Positions 40,824 to 49,490 of a stretch of 50,197 bases of DNA are shown one piece after another. The notes under the pieces were generated by a model that had not been told where the DNA came from, made no database searches, and worked only from the letters and a program-made list of their open reading frames with translations. The DNA comes from an uncultured Clostridiaceae bacterium (lineage in GTDB: Bacteria; Bacillota; Clostridia; Lachnospirales; Lachnospiraceae): contig CABSIM010000014.1 of NCBI GenBank assembly GCA_902477765.1, forward strand, positions 1 through 50,197, written 5' to 3'. Each line of letters begins with the position of its first letter. The stretch's first letter is position 1. Made by a program: the position numbers and the translations under genes.

Positions 40824-42047
40824 ATGGAAAAACTCATTATTGGAATCGATTTGTGTGATACCTATACACAGGCTGCAGTCCAGGGCCGGGAGGAGGCCTG
40901 GATGCTTCCCACGGTGATCTGCCGGAAAAAGACGGCGGATGAATGGTGTGTCGGGGAAGAGGCGTACCGTTATACTCTGGTGGGAGAGGGAATCATTGTG
41001 GACAAGCTTCTGAGCCTGGCCATAAAGGACGGAACGGCAACCATCTGTTCCACCAGGTATACGGGAGCGGATCTCCTGAAACGATATCTGGAAAAAATTC
41101 TGGATATGATCCGGGCGGAATATCCGGATGCGCCGGTGGCTCAGGTGGTGATCTCTCTGAAGAACATGGAGATCCGTCTGATGGATGAACTGATGTACTG
41201 TGCGGATTATCTGAAGATCCCCAGAGAGCATGTGCATATTGCCAGTCATACCGAATGCTTCGTCTATTACGTTCTGAGCCAGAGGCGGGATGTGTGGGGA
41301 GGACAGGTGGGAATGTTTTCCCTGTCAGATGAGGATCTGCGTTACTATGAACTGAAGGCTGTCCGGGGCCCCAGACAGATGACGGCGTGGGCGGAGCATG
41401 AAGAGCTGGAGGAGGGATTCAGCCTTAACGTGCTGGATACTGGTTCCGGAGCCAAAATGGCTGACAAGATCCTCTGCGCATGTGCAGACCGGTTCCTTCA
41501 GAAAAAACTGTTTTCATCGATTTTCCTTACGGGAAAGGGCTTTGCCAGAACTGACTGGGCCCCGGAATTCATGAAACACGTATGCAACCGCCGCCGTGTG
41601 TTTGTGGAACCGTCCCTGTTTGCCAGAGGGGCGGCCCTGAAGGCGGAAGATTATCTCCGTGAAAAAACGTCGTATCCTTTTGTGTGCCTCTGTGAGGGAA
41701 AACTGAAATCCACGGTCTCTCTCCGGGTACGGAAGCGGGACAGTGAGGTGATGATGGCCCTGGCCTCCGCAGGAGACAGCTGGTATGAGGCCAGAAGCAC
41801 GCTGGAAGTGATTCTGGAAGGAGAAAATGAACTGGAACTTTCCATTGCTCCTCAGGACTCCAAACAGAAAAGACTGGTGAAAATCCCTCTGGAAGGATTT
41901 CCAAAGAGGCCGGAACGGACCACCAGAATCAGGATCACAACGGGATTTCTCGATGAAAAGACAATGGCAGTCCGGGTCGAGGATCTGGGGTTCGGGGAAC
42001 TGTTCCCGAAGACCGGTGCATCGGTCCGTCAAGAGGTTATGGTATGA
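40824..42047 (+). CDS. DUF5716 family protein with Hsp70/actin-like fold
   Basis: 407 residues. It begins like an Hsp70/actin ATPase (IIGIDLCDTYTQAAV, phosphate-1 loop), has a degenerate second phosphate loop (GMFSLSDEDLRYYEL), an adenosine-type motif (SIFLTGKGFARTDWAPEFMKHV) and FARGAALKAEDYL, where Hsp70 has AxGAA. The last 120 residues look like a beta-rich substrate-type domain. Several catalytic residues of true Hsp70 are replaced, so it may bind but not cycle ATP normally. GGAGGAAAC precedes the ATG. It sits 13 nt after the DUF5717 gene and overlaps the next gene by 4 nt. Confidence 0.82.
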   Translation: MEKLIIGIDLCDTYTQAAVQGREEAWMLPTVICRKKTADEWCVGEEAYRYTLVGEGIIVDKLLSLAIKDGTATICSTRYTGADLLKRYLEKILDMIRAEYPDAPVAQVVISLKNMEIRLMDELMYCADYLKIPREHVHIASHTECFVYYVLSQRRDVWGGQVGMFSLSDEDLRYYELKAVRGPRQMTAWAEHEELEEGFSLNVLDTGSGAKMADKILCACADRFLQKKLFSSIFLTGKGFARTDWAPEFMKHVCNRRRVFVEPSLFARGAALKAEDYLREKTSYPFVCLCEGKLKSTVSLRVRKRDSEVMMALASAGDSWYEARSTLEVILEGENELELSIAPQDSKQKRLVKIPLEGFPKRPERTTRIRITTGFLDEKTMAVRVEDLGFGELFPKTGASVRQEVMV

Positions 42048-42856
42048 GTCTGATGTTATGCAGAGTGGAACCGGTGGAGGTTCCCTATTATGTGGAAGAG
42101 CTGGGAATCCATCTTTATTCGTCCCAGGAGCTCTGTTATGTGATTTACAATCATCCGCTGCTGGTAATGGAAGATTTTGTGAATGAAAGGCTGACTGCCT
42201 TCATAAGAAGCCAGCTGTGTCTTCCTTTTCTGGCGGAGCGGCTGGAAAAATGGATAGAAGGAAGAGGCGTTTCCGATGAACTTCTTTTTCTGATTCTTCA
42301 GGAGTGTTTTTACTATTCTCCTCAGGAACAGACAAAATACCGTCAGGATGTGACTGCTCTCAGAAAGCTTCCGCCGGAGGAATACAGGAAACGCCGTGCG
42401 GATTACTTTTACAGGCTGAAGCTGTATGGCCGCGCGGTATCCATGTATGAAAAAATACTGGAAGAAGAAACCGAAAACGGACTCTCTCCGGAATTCAGGG
42501 GGAAGCTGTGGAATAACATTGCTGCCTGCTATACCAGGCTGTTCTGTTACCAGAAAGCCATGCACGCCTGCGACTGTGCCTACTGTGCTGACGGAGACAG
42601 GGAATATATCAGACGCATGTATCTGCTGTCGATGATGGCGCCGGAGATCCGGATCAAGGACAGATATCAGGAACTGATGACGGATGAGGAAAAGGAAACC
42701 TGGCGGAAGGAAGCGGAGAAGGAAAAGACAGAGGCAGAAAAGGACAGGGCCGCAGTGGAAATCATGCAGCTGTTTGAAAAAGATCCGGTCAAGCGGGCAG
42801 CGGGAGCCGGTGAATGTCTCAACCGGTGGAAAGTGGAGTACCGGAGAATGATCTGA
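42044..42856 (+). CDS. Uncharacterised protein with TPR-like region
   Basis: 270 residues. The N-terminal part (VEVPYYVEELGIHLYSSQEL) is followed by helices, a TPR-like pair at about 120-185 (YRLKLYGRAVSMYEKILEE; LWNNIAACYTRLFCYQKAMHAC) and a charged coiled stretch (EEKETWRKEAEKEKTEAEKD). The start overlaps the DUF5716 stop (ATGA), so the products are made together. No family recognised with certainty. Confidence 0.78.
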   Translation: MSLMLCRVEPVEVPYYVEELGIHLYSSQELCYVIYNHPLLVMEDFVNERLTAFIRSQLCLPFLAERLEKWIEGRGVSDELLFLILQECFYYSPQEQTKYRQDVTALRKLPPEEYRKRRADYFYRLKLYGRAVSMYEKILEEETENGLSPEFRGKLWNNIAACYTRLFCYQKAMHACDCAYCADGDREYIRRMYLLSMMAPEIRIKDRYQELMTDEEKETWRKEAEKEKTEAEKDRAAVEIMQLFEKDPVKRAAGAGECLNRWKVEYRRMI

Positions 42857-42890
42857 CGCAGACAGAACCGAAAAAAATCCTTTGCCGTAC

Positions 42891-42919
42891 TTGACAAGTT
42901 CAGGCAGTTCCGCTATGAT
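42891..42919 (+). promoter_or_regulatory. Promoter of the T-box / valS unit
   Basis: TTGACA (42891-42896), 17 nt, TATGAT (42914-42919). Strong sigma-A type promoter directly before the T-box leader. Confidence 0.86.
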
Positions 42920-42925
42920 TAATCG

Positions 42926-43197
42926 TAAATATGTTTTTGTACAGATTCTGTACAGGATACAGGCTGGGAAGAAGAGGAGTACATCTTCAGGCGCCGACAG
43001 AGAGGACGGTCCATCGGCTGGAAGACGGTCCGGGAGAGCAGGAGATGGAAGTAGCTTCAGAGCCGGGGCGGGGAAACTGCAGTACCTGTCCACGGGTGGT
43101 TCCGTTAAAGACCTGAGAGACCGGCTGCGCGGCCGGTGAATGAAGGTGGTAACGCGGTGCTTCGCCCTTTGCATACATGGTATGCAGAGGGCTTTTT
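42926..43197 (+). promoter_or_regulatory. T-box riboswitch, tRNA-Val (specifier GUA)
   Basis: In the specifier loop, AGTA (42978-42981, the S-turn side) is closed by CATCT (42982-42986) pairing with AGATG (43043-43047). GAA then GTA (43051-43053) follows: a valine codon. The T-box core GAAGGTGGTAACGCGG is at 43142-43157; its TGGT pairs with the ACCA end of uncharged tRNA, fitting the A discriminator of tRNA-Val. The terminator follows. Uncharged tRNA-Val should allow read-through into the DUF6472 and valS genes. The stretch 43198-43318 after it holds no gene and only imperfect GC-rich hairpins. Confidence 0.94.
43164..43197 (+). terminator. T-box controlled terminator
   Basis: GCCCTTTGCATA (43164-43175) pairs with TATGCAGAGGGC (43181-43192), one G-T pair, CATGG loop, then TTTTT. 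It competes with the antiterminator containing the T-box core. Confidence 0.92.
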
Positions 43198-43318
43198 ATT
43201 TTCAGGAAAGACTGTCCCGGGCTCTCCGGAGGGAAGAACCATTTCCGGTCCGGAGCCGGCCGGGCTCAAGAGGCACCGTTTCAGGGCGTTTCAATGGAAA
43301 AAGGAGGCAGACGGAGTC

Positions 43319-43528
43319 ATGAAAAAGACAGCGGCAGCGGCAGGAAAGCGGAAAGGCGGAAGCTGTGAAAGCTGCGTATTCTATGTCTACGACGAGGAAT
43401 ATGAATATTATGTCTGCGAGGCAGATCTGGATGAAGACGAAATGTCGGCATTCCTCAGGGGAACGGATTTTTCCTGCCCCTTCTACAGAACAGATGATGA
43501 GTATCAGGTTGTCAGAAAACAGATGTGA
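43319..43528 (+). CDS. DUF6472 family small Cys-containing protein
   Basis: 69 residues. After a basic start come four Cys in the pattern CESC...VCEADLDEDE...SCPFY, suggesting a small metal-binding fold. I assign DUF6472 from memory of this family's pattern. The ATG at 43319 lies 12 nt after AAGGAGG, with a second GGAG closer by. It sits between the T-box and valS, so it should rise when valine charging is poor. Function unknown. Confidence 0.78.
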   Translation: MKKTAAAAGKRKGGSCESCVFYVYDEEYEYYVCEADLDEDEMSAFLRGTDFSCPFYRTDDEYQVVRKQM

Positions 43529-43569
43529 CGGCCAGGAAACAGAAAGTCAGAAAAAGGAGAAACAGGATC

Positions 43570-46209
43570 ATGAAAGAACTGGACAAGAATTACAATCCGG
43601 CGGCCATTGAGGACCGCCTGTATCAGAAATGGCTGGACAGCAAATATTTCCACGCATCCGTGAACAGGGACAAAAAGCCCTTTACCATCGTCATGCCGCC
43701 GCCCAACATCACAGGACAGCTTCACATGGGACATGCGCTGGATAATACCATGCAGGATATTCTGATCCGTTATAAGAGAATGCAGGGATATGAGGCACTG
43801 TGGCAGCCTGGAACCGACCATGCGGCCATCGCCACGGAAGTAAAGGTCATTGACAAGCTGAAAAAGGAAGGCATTGACAAAAAGGATCTGGGACGGGAAG
43901 GATTTCTGAAGGAAGCCTGGAAATGGAAAGAAGAATACGGAAGCCGCATCATCAAACAGCTGCATAAAATGGGATCTTCCGCAGACTGGGACAGGGAGCG
44001 TTTCACCATGGACGAAGGCTGTTCGGATGCGGTTCTGGAAGTGTTCACAAGGCTGTATGAGAAAGGCTATATCTATAAGGGATCCAGAATCATCAACTGG
44101 TGTCCTGTATGCCGGACATCCATTTCCGATGCGGAAGTGGAGCACGAGGAGCAGGACGGCTTCTTCTGGCATATCAATTATCCCATCGTGGGAGAAGAAG
44201 GCAGATTTGTGGAAATTGCCACCACGAGACCGGAGACCATGCTGGGAGATACAGCCGTTGCCGTGAACCCGGAAGATGAAAGATATAAGGATCTGATCGG
44301 AAAAATGCTGAAGCTTCCGCTGACGGACCGTGAGATCCCGGTGATTGCCGATGCCTATGTGGACCGCGAGTTCGGTACCGGCTGTGTGAAGATCACACCG
44401 GCCCATGACCCCAATGACTTTGAAGTGGGAAAACGTCACGGCCTGGAAGAAATCTGCATTATGAATGACGATGCCACCATCAGTGCTCCCGGCAAATATT
44501 TCGGCATGGACCGGTATGAGGCCAGAAAAGCCATGGTGGAAGATCTGAAGGAACAGGGCCTTCTGGTGAAAGTAGTGCCCCACTCCCATAACGTGGGAAC
44601 CCATGACCGCTGCAAGACCACGGTGGAACCCATGGTGAAGCCCCAGTGGTTTGTGAAGATGGATGAAATGGCAAAACCGGCCATTGAAGCCATCAAGTCC
44701 GGAGAACTGAAATTTGTTCCGGAAAGTTTTGGAAAGACATACCTCCACTGGCTGGAAGGAATCCGCGACTGGTGCATTTCCAGACAGCTCTGGTGGGGAC
44801 ACCGGATTCCGGCTTACTACTGCCAGGACTGCGGAGAGATGGTGGTTGCCAAATCCTGTCCGGAAACATGCCCGAAATGCGGCGGAACTCATTTCAGACA
44901 GGATGAGGATACACTGGATACCTGGTTTTCTTCTGCACTCTGGCCGTTCTCCACACTGGGATGGCCCCAAAAGACTCCGGAAATGGAATATTTCTATCCC
45001 ACCGACGTGCTGGTGACAGGCTACGATATCATTTTCTTCTGGGTCATCCGGATGGTATTTTCCGGCATTGAACAGACCGGAAAGTGTCCGTTCCATACCG
45101 TGCTGATCCATGGTCTGGTCCGGGATTCCCAGGGAAGAAAAATGAGCAAATCCCTGGGTAACGGCATTGATCCTCTGGAGGTCATCGACAAGTACGGCGC
45201 AGATGCTCTGCGTATGACGCTGATCACAGGAAATGCACCGGGAAATGACATGCGTTTTTACTGGGAGAGAGTGGAAGCCAGCCGCAACTTTGCCAACAAG
45301 GTATGGAACGCCAGCCGTTTCATCATGATGAACATGGAAAAGGCACCGGTTCATGATGTGGCTCTTTCGGACCTTACCATGGCGGATAAATGGATCCTTT
45401 CCAAAGCCAATACCCTTGCAAAAGATGTGACGGAAAACCTGGACAAATACGAGCTTGGAATTGCACTTCAGAAGGTGTATGATTTTATATGGGAGGAATT
45501 CTGCGACTGGTATATTGAAATGGTGAAGCCCCGTCTCTGGAATGATGAGGATTCCACCAGAGCAGCGGCTCTCTGGACCCTGAAAACGGTTCTGATCCGG
45601 TCTCTGAAGCTTCTGCATCCCTATATGCCGTTCATTACCGAGGAAATCTTCTGCAATCTTCAGGATGAGGAACCATCCATCATGATCTCTTCCTGGCCGG
45701 AATACCGGGAAGACTGGAATTTTGCCGATGAGGAATATGCAGTGGAGACCATCAAGGAGGCAGTACGTGCCATCCGGAACGTCCGTACTTCCATGAATGT
45801 TCCGCCCAGCAAGAAGGCGAAGGTCTTTGTGGTATCGGAAGACGACGGACTGCTTTCCGTTTTTGAACACAGCAGAGTCTTCTTTGCCACACTGGGATTT
45901 GCCAGCGAAGTGGTCCTTCAGAAAGATAAGAACGGAATCGGGGAAGATGCTGTTTCCGCGGTGATTCCGAAGGCGGCCATTTACATGCCGTTTGCAGAGC
46001 TGGTGGACATTGAAAAAGAACGGGAACGTCTTAAGAAAGAAGAAGAGCGTCTTTCCAAGGAGCTGGCCCGCGTCAACGGAATGCTGGGCAATGAGAAGTT
46101 TGTGAGCAAGGCGCCTCAGGCAAAGATCGAGGAAGAGAAGGCAAAACTTCTGAAATACACGCAGATGATGGAACAGGTGAAAGAGCGCCTGAATCAGCTG
46201 AATCAGTAA
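43570..46209 (+). CDS. valS: Valyl-tRNA synthetase
   Basis: 879 residues. HIGH motif PPPNITGQLHMGHAL near residue 40, KMSKS as GRKMSKSLGNG near 525, an editing domain with TTRPETMLGDTAVAV, a zinc-knuckle-like insert (CQDCGEMV...CPKCGG), and a C-terminal coiled-coil arm (ELVDIEKERERLKKEEERL). Charges tRNA-Val with valine. The ATG at 43570 follows AAAAAGGAG by 10 nt. Controlled by the upstream T-box. Confidence 0.97.
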   Translation: MKELDKNYNPAAIEDRLYQKWLDSKYFHASVNRDKKPFTIVMPPPNITGQLHMGHALDNTMQDILIRYKRMQGYEALWQPGTDHAAIATEVKVIDKLKKEGIDKKDLGREGFLKEAWKWKEEYGSRIIKQLHKMGSSADWDRERFTMDEGCSDAVLEVFTRLYEKGYIYKGSRIINWCPVCRTSISDAEVEHEEQDGFFWHINYPIVGEEGRFVEIATTRPETMLGDTAVAVNPEDERYKDLIGKMLKLPLTDREIPVIADAYVDREFGTGCVKITPAHDPNDFEVGKRHGLEEICIMNDDATISAPGKYFGMDRYEARKAMVEDLKEQGLLVKVVPHSHNVGTHDRCKTTVEPMVKPQWFVKMDEMAKPAIEAIKSGELKFVPESFGKTYLHWLEGIRDWCISRQLWWGHRIPAYYCQDCGEMVVAKSCPETCPKCGGTHFRQDEDTLDTWFSSALWPFSTLGWPQKTPEMEYFYPTDVLVTGYDIIFFWVIRMVFSGIEQTGKCPFHTVLIHGLVRDSQGRKMSKSLGNGIDPLEVIDKYGADALRMTLITGNAPGNDMRFYWERVEASRNFANKVWNASRFIMMNMEKAPVHDVALSDLTMADKWILSKANTLAKDVTENLDKYELGIALQKVYDFIWEEFCDWYIEMVKPRLWNDEDSTRAAALWTLKTVLIRSLKLLHPYMPFITEEIFCNLQDEEPSIMISSWPEYREDWNFADEEYAVETIKEAVRAIRNVRTSMNVPPSKKAKVFVVSEDDGLLSVFEHSRVFFATLGFASEVVLQKDKNGIGEDAVSAVIPKAAIYMPFAELVDIEKERERLKKEEERLSKELARVNGMLGNEKFVSKAPQAKIEEEKAKLLKYTQMMEQVKERLNQLNQ

Positions 46210-46252
46210 TGTGTCCGCAAGGATCCTGTCGATTCCGCCCGAAAATTTTTTC

Positions 46253-46281
46253 TTGCAACCTGATGGTAATTTTTGTATGAT
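46253..46281 (+). promoter_or_regulatory. Promoter of the folC unit
   Basis: TTGCAA (46253-46258), 17 nt, TATGAT (46276-46281), 22 nt before the start codon. Confidence 0.7.
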
Positions 46282-46303
46282 GTAGGAACGGGGAGGATTC
46301 TTC

Positions 46304-47611
46304 ATGGACAAGAGAAAAGAGGAATCCGTCCGGGAATATCTGGAACGGATTCCGTCCTTTGCACGGAAAAAAAGCACACGGACTGAAGTCAGGGAGTTCC
46401 TGAACATGATGGGAAATCCTGACAGAAAATTCCGGATTTTTCATGTGGCGGGAACCAACGGAAAGGGGTCCGTATGCGCATTCCTGACCGCGGTGCTGCT
46501 GGAAGCAGGAAAATCCTGCGGAACCTTCATATCGCCCCATCTGACGGACGTGCGGGAACGGTTCCTGATCAACGGGACCATGGTTTCCGAGGAGGATTTT
46601 CAGGAAGCATTTGAAGCCGTGGCCGGGTATACAATGCAGTGGGAACAGGCAGGACATGCCCATCCCACCTATTTTGAATATCTGTTTTACATGGGAATGT
46701 GGCTGTTTTCCAGAAAAAGAACCGAGTTCCTTGTGCTGGAAACAGGAATGGGAGGCCTTCTGGATGTGACCAATGTGATTGAGGAACCTCTGGTTTCCGT
46801 CATCACATCCATAAGCATCGATCATACGGCATTCCTGGGAGACACGGTGGAAAAAATCGCTGCCCACAAGGCGGGGATCATAAAAAAGCACAGGCCGGCA
46901 GTCTATGACGGAACATCCTGCGGGGCAGCGGCGGTGATAGAAGAAAAAGGACGCATGGAGGAGGCACCGGTATTTCAGGTAAAGGCCTGTCCTTTGGGCA
47001 CAGACGGGGAGAAGATCCGCATTGTCTGTTGCTACAGGGGAAAGGATGAGGAGTTCCTTCTGCCTTTTTCCGCACCGTATCAGGCGGCCAACGGAGCTCT
47101 GGCAGTCAGGGCCCTGGAAGTTTCCGGACTGGATCTGGATGCGTCGGTGATAAGAAACGGACTTGGAAAGGCCAGATGGCCGGCACGGATGGAAGAAGTC
47201 CGTTCCGGCGTCTTTCTGGACGGTGCCCACAATGAAGACGGGATGAGAGCCTTTCTGGAAGCGGCCTGCAGAATCAGAGACAGCAGAAAGCCGGAGCGGA
47301 TTCTGTTTCTGTTTGCGGCAGCAGCGGATAAAGATTACAGGGGCATGCTGAAACTGTCGGGCCGGAAACTGGAACCTTCTGTATGGTTTCTCACCAGAAT
47401 GGATTCAGCCAGAGCCCTGTCCCTTGAAGAACTCCGGAAAACGCTGGAAGAAGTCAGGAACGGAGATGCCGAAATCCGGTGTCTGGAACCGTCTCCGGCG
47501 GCTCTGGAAGCTCTGTTTTCCGAAAAGAGGCCCGGAGATCTGGCCTTTATTGCCGGCTCTCTGTATCTGGCCGGCGAGATAAAAAAGGAGACTGACCATG
47601 ATCAATTTTGA
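46304..47611 (+). CDS. folC: Folylpolyglutamate synthase / dihydrofolate synthase
   Basis: 435 residues. P-loop HVAGTNGKGSVCAFL near residue 50, SPHLTDVRERF, TGMGGLLDVTNV, SIDHTAFLGDTVEKIAAHKAGI, and FLDGAHNEDGMRAF are the standard FolC motifs. Adds glutamate to folates and may also make dihydrofolate; which activity dominates cannot be read. GGGAGGA lies upstream of the ATG. Its last 14 bases overlap the next small gene. Confidence 0.94.
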   Translation: MDKRKEESVREYLERIPSFARKKSTRTEVREFLNMMGNPDRKFRIFHVAGTNGKGSVCAFLTAVLLEAGKSCGTFISPHLTDVRERFLINGTMVSEEDFQEAFEAVAGYTMQWEQAGHAHPTYFEYLFYMGMWLFSRKRTEFLVLETGMGGLLDVTNVIEEPLVSVITSISIDHTAFLGDTVEKIAAHKAGIIKKHRPAVYDGTSCGAAAVIEEKGRMEEAPVFQVKACPLGTDGEKIRIVCCYRGKDEEFLLPFSAPYQAANGALAVRALEVSGLDLDASVIRNGLGKARWPARMEEVRSGVFLDGAHNEDGMRAFLEAACRIRDSRKPERILFLFAAAADKDYRGMLKLSGRKLEPSVWFLTRMDSARALSLEELRKTLEEVRNGDAEIRCLEPSPAALEALFSEKRPGDLAFIAGSLYLAGEIKKETDHDQF

Positions 47612-47738
47612 AGAGGAACTGGAACGGTTCAAACCGAGTCTGGAAGTGGAGGCAGTCAGTGACGCCATTGTCAAAAGTGATCTGACTGACATGACGGACA
47701 TCATGATGGAAATCATGAAAGAGATAAAGGAACAGTAA
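47598..47738 (+). CDS. 46-residue acidic protein, unknown
   Basis: ATG at 47598, TAA at 47736-47738. It starts MINFEEELERFKPSLEVEA and ends in a helical, Met- and Glu-rich stretch (DIMMEIMKEIKEQ). AAAAAAGGAG lies 7 nt upstream. The start overlaps folC in another frame, and the next gene begins 3 nt after the stop, so it fits tightly in the operon. This packing and the ribosome binding site support a real gene. No membrane helix; no family recognised. Confidence 0.7.
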   Translation: MINFEEELERFKPSLEVEAVSDAIVKSDLTDMTDIMMEIMKEIKEQ

Positions 47739-47741
47739 TTT

Positions 47742-49046
47742 ATGGATTATTTGCAGAAGATTCAGTATGCGGCCAACAGCTATTACAACCGCGGACTGGA
47801 GAAAGCCAGGGAAAGAGATCTGTCGGGAGCTGCGGAAAGCCTGAAGCGTGCCCTGCAGTTCAACAAGTACCATACAGATGCCAGAAATCTTCTGGGGCTT
47901 ATTTTCTATGAAATGGGAGAGACGTCCGATGCTCTGATCCAGTGGGTCATCAGCATCAATCTTCAGCCGGACGATAACCTGGCAGACCATTATCTGGATG
48001 AAGTCCAGAGAAAACCGGGAAAGCTGGAAGTGGCCAGTCAGACCATAAAAAAATATAACCAGGCGCTTGTCTATGCCCAGAGCGGCAGTGATGACCTGGC
48101 GGTCCTGCAGCTGAAAAGAATTGTGGAGGAAAAGCCTAATTTTGTCAAGGCCCACCTTCTGCTGGCCCTTCTTTATATCGGACATGAAGAGTACACCAAG
48201 GCCGGGAAATCGCTGTACAAGGTACTGCAGATCGATAAGACCAACCAGAAGGCCCAGCGCTACATGGAGCATGTGAAATCCAGGACCGGAAAGGCGGACA
48301 TTGAGAAGCGGAAGTTAAAGAATGCCTTTTCCCACCGGGAAATGCAGGATGACGATGTGATTCTGCCGCCTACATACAAGGAAAATACCGGCTGGCAGTC
48401 CATCATCAACATCGGAATCGGACTTTTCCTGGGGATTCTGGTGGTGATCTTTCTGATCATGCCTGCCAGGATCCGGTCCCTGAATTATGATCATAATGAG
48501 GAGATGCAGGCTTATGCGGATAAGCTGTATCTTGCCAACCAGGAAACGGACCGTCTCAAGGAAGAGGCGGAGCAGTACCGTCAGGAGAAAGATCAGATTC
48601 AGGAAGAGCTGAACGGACTGGTTTCGGATCCGGGCAGTACGCTGGTCCAGTACCAGACACTGATTCAGATTCTGAATGCCATGCGGAAAGGCGATACCAA
48701 TTCAGCGGTGCAGCTGTATCTGACTCTGGACACGTCTGTGATTACGGATGAAACCATGCTGGGAGTGGTAAATGAAGTAAACGGAGAGATGGCTGCGGCA
48801 GCCCCGCCGGTGCTGGAGGCTATGGCGGCTCAGGCGACAGAGGCCGGAGATTATGACACAGCCCTTTCCTATTATGAAAAATATATGGAATTCAACAGTC
48901 AGAATCCGCAGATCATTTTCAATATGGCCATGATCTATAAAACCAAGGGAGATGAAGAACAGTCAGATCAGCTGTTCGGTCAGGTGATCATGAATTTCGC
49001 AGATTCGGAACTGGCCGCCCGTGCCCAGGAAGAACGGGGATATTAA
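47742..49046 (+). CDS. TPR-repeat membrane protein with coiled coil
   Basis: 434 residues. TPR repeats at about 1-175 (NSYYNRGLEKARERDLSGAA; LLLALLYIGHEEYTKAGKSL), one membrane helix at about 220-245 (INIGIGLFLGILVVIFLIM), a coiled coil at about 255-300 (NQETDRLKEEAEQYRQEKDQ), and C-terminal TPRs (GDYDTALSYYEKYMEFNSQN). The N-terminal part is probably cytoplasmic and the rest outside. Likely a scaffold of the envelope; role unknown. AAAGGAA precedes the ATG. A terminator follows. Confidence 0.88.
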   Translation: MDYLQKIQYAANSYYNRGLEKARERDLSGAAESLKRALQFNKYHTDARNLLGLIFYEMGETSDALIQWVISINLQPDDNLADHYLDEVQRKPGKLEVASQTIKKYNQALVYAQSGSDDLAVLQLKRIVEEKPNFVKAHLLLALLYIGHEEYTKAGKSLYKVLQIDKTNQKAQRYMEHVKSRTGKADIEKRKLKNAFSHREMQDDDVILPPTYKENTGWQSIINIGIGLFLGILVVIFLIMPARIRSLNYDHNEEMQAYADKLYLANQETDRLKEEAEQYRQEKDQIQEELNGLVSDPGSTLVQYQTLIQILNAMRKGDTNSAVQLYLTLDTSVITDETMLGVVNEVNGEMAAAAPPVLEAMAAQATEAGDYDTALSYYEKYMEFNSQNPQIIFNMAMIYKTKGDEEQSDQLFGQVIMNFADSELAARAQEERGY

Positions 49047-49065
49047 TTTATCGGAAGAAAAAATG

Positions 49066-49107
49066 AAAGAGATCCTACAAAAGAAATTTTGCAGGGTCTC
49101 TTTTTTG
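49066..49107 (+). terminator. Rho-independent terminator before spoIIAA
   Basis: AAAGAGATCCTACAAAA (49066-49082) pairs with TTTTGCAGGGTCTCTTT (49087-49103), with a GAAA loop, one mismatch or wobble region, and TTTTTT. No clear sigma-H or sigma-F promoter could be read in the remaining 35 nt before spoIIAA. Confidence 0.85.
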
Positions 49108-49142
49108 TCTGCAGAAAATAAAAAGAGACGGGAGGAAATGGT

Positions 49143-49481
49143 ATGGAACCATCCTTTATTTATGAGGCAAACGGGCAGGTGCTGATCATTCATCTGCCCA
49201 GGGAACTGGATCATCACAACTGCAGGAATCTCCGCTATGAGACGGATCTGCTTATGGCGGAAAATTATATCACAAAGATCATCTTTGACTTTTCGAAAAC
49301 AGAATTCATGGACAGTTCCGGTGTGGGAATTCTTCTGAACCGGTACAAACAGATGAACGGGAGCGGCGGTACCGTTTCCTTTTACGGTGCAGGTCCCCAG
49401 ATTCTGAGAATCCTGAAGATCTCGGGCATTCTGGGACTGATAAACCGCTATGACACAAAAGAAGGGGCATTGGTGGGTTAG
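49143..49481 (+). CDS. spoIIAA: Anti-sigma F factor antagonist SpoIIAA
   Basis: 112 residues of the STAS fold. The phosphorylated Ser58 lies in MDSSGVGILLNRYK, the same position as in Bacillus. Dephosphorylated SpoIIAA binds SpoIIAB and frees sigma F in the forespore. GGGAGGAAA lies upstream of the ATG. First gene of spoIIA. Confidence 0.95.
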   Translation: MEPSFIYEANGQVLIIHLPRELDHHNCRNLRYETDLLMAENYITKIIFDFSKTEFMDSSGVGILLNRYKQMNGSGGTVSFYGAGPQILRILKISGILGLINRYDTKEGALVG

Positions 49482-49490
49482 GAGGAAGGT

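Noticed and set aside
42930..43140. Small proteins encoded in the region before the DUF6472 gene
   Set aside because: The open frames fall inside the folded T-box RNA and lack ribosome binding sites.
43504..46407. Very long open frame on the minus strand opposite valS
   Set aside because: It mirrors the codon pattern of valS, has no ribosome binding site, and its product looks like no known protein. Similar antisense frames opposite the DUF5717 gene (37367-40084), hgdB, clpX and glnS were dropped for the same reason.
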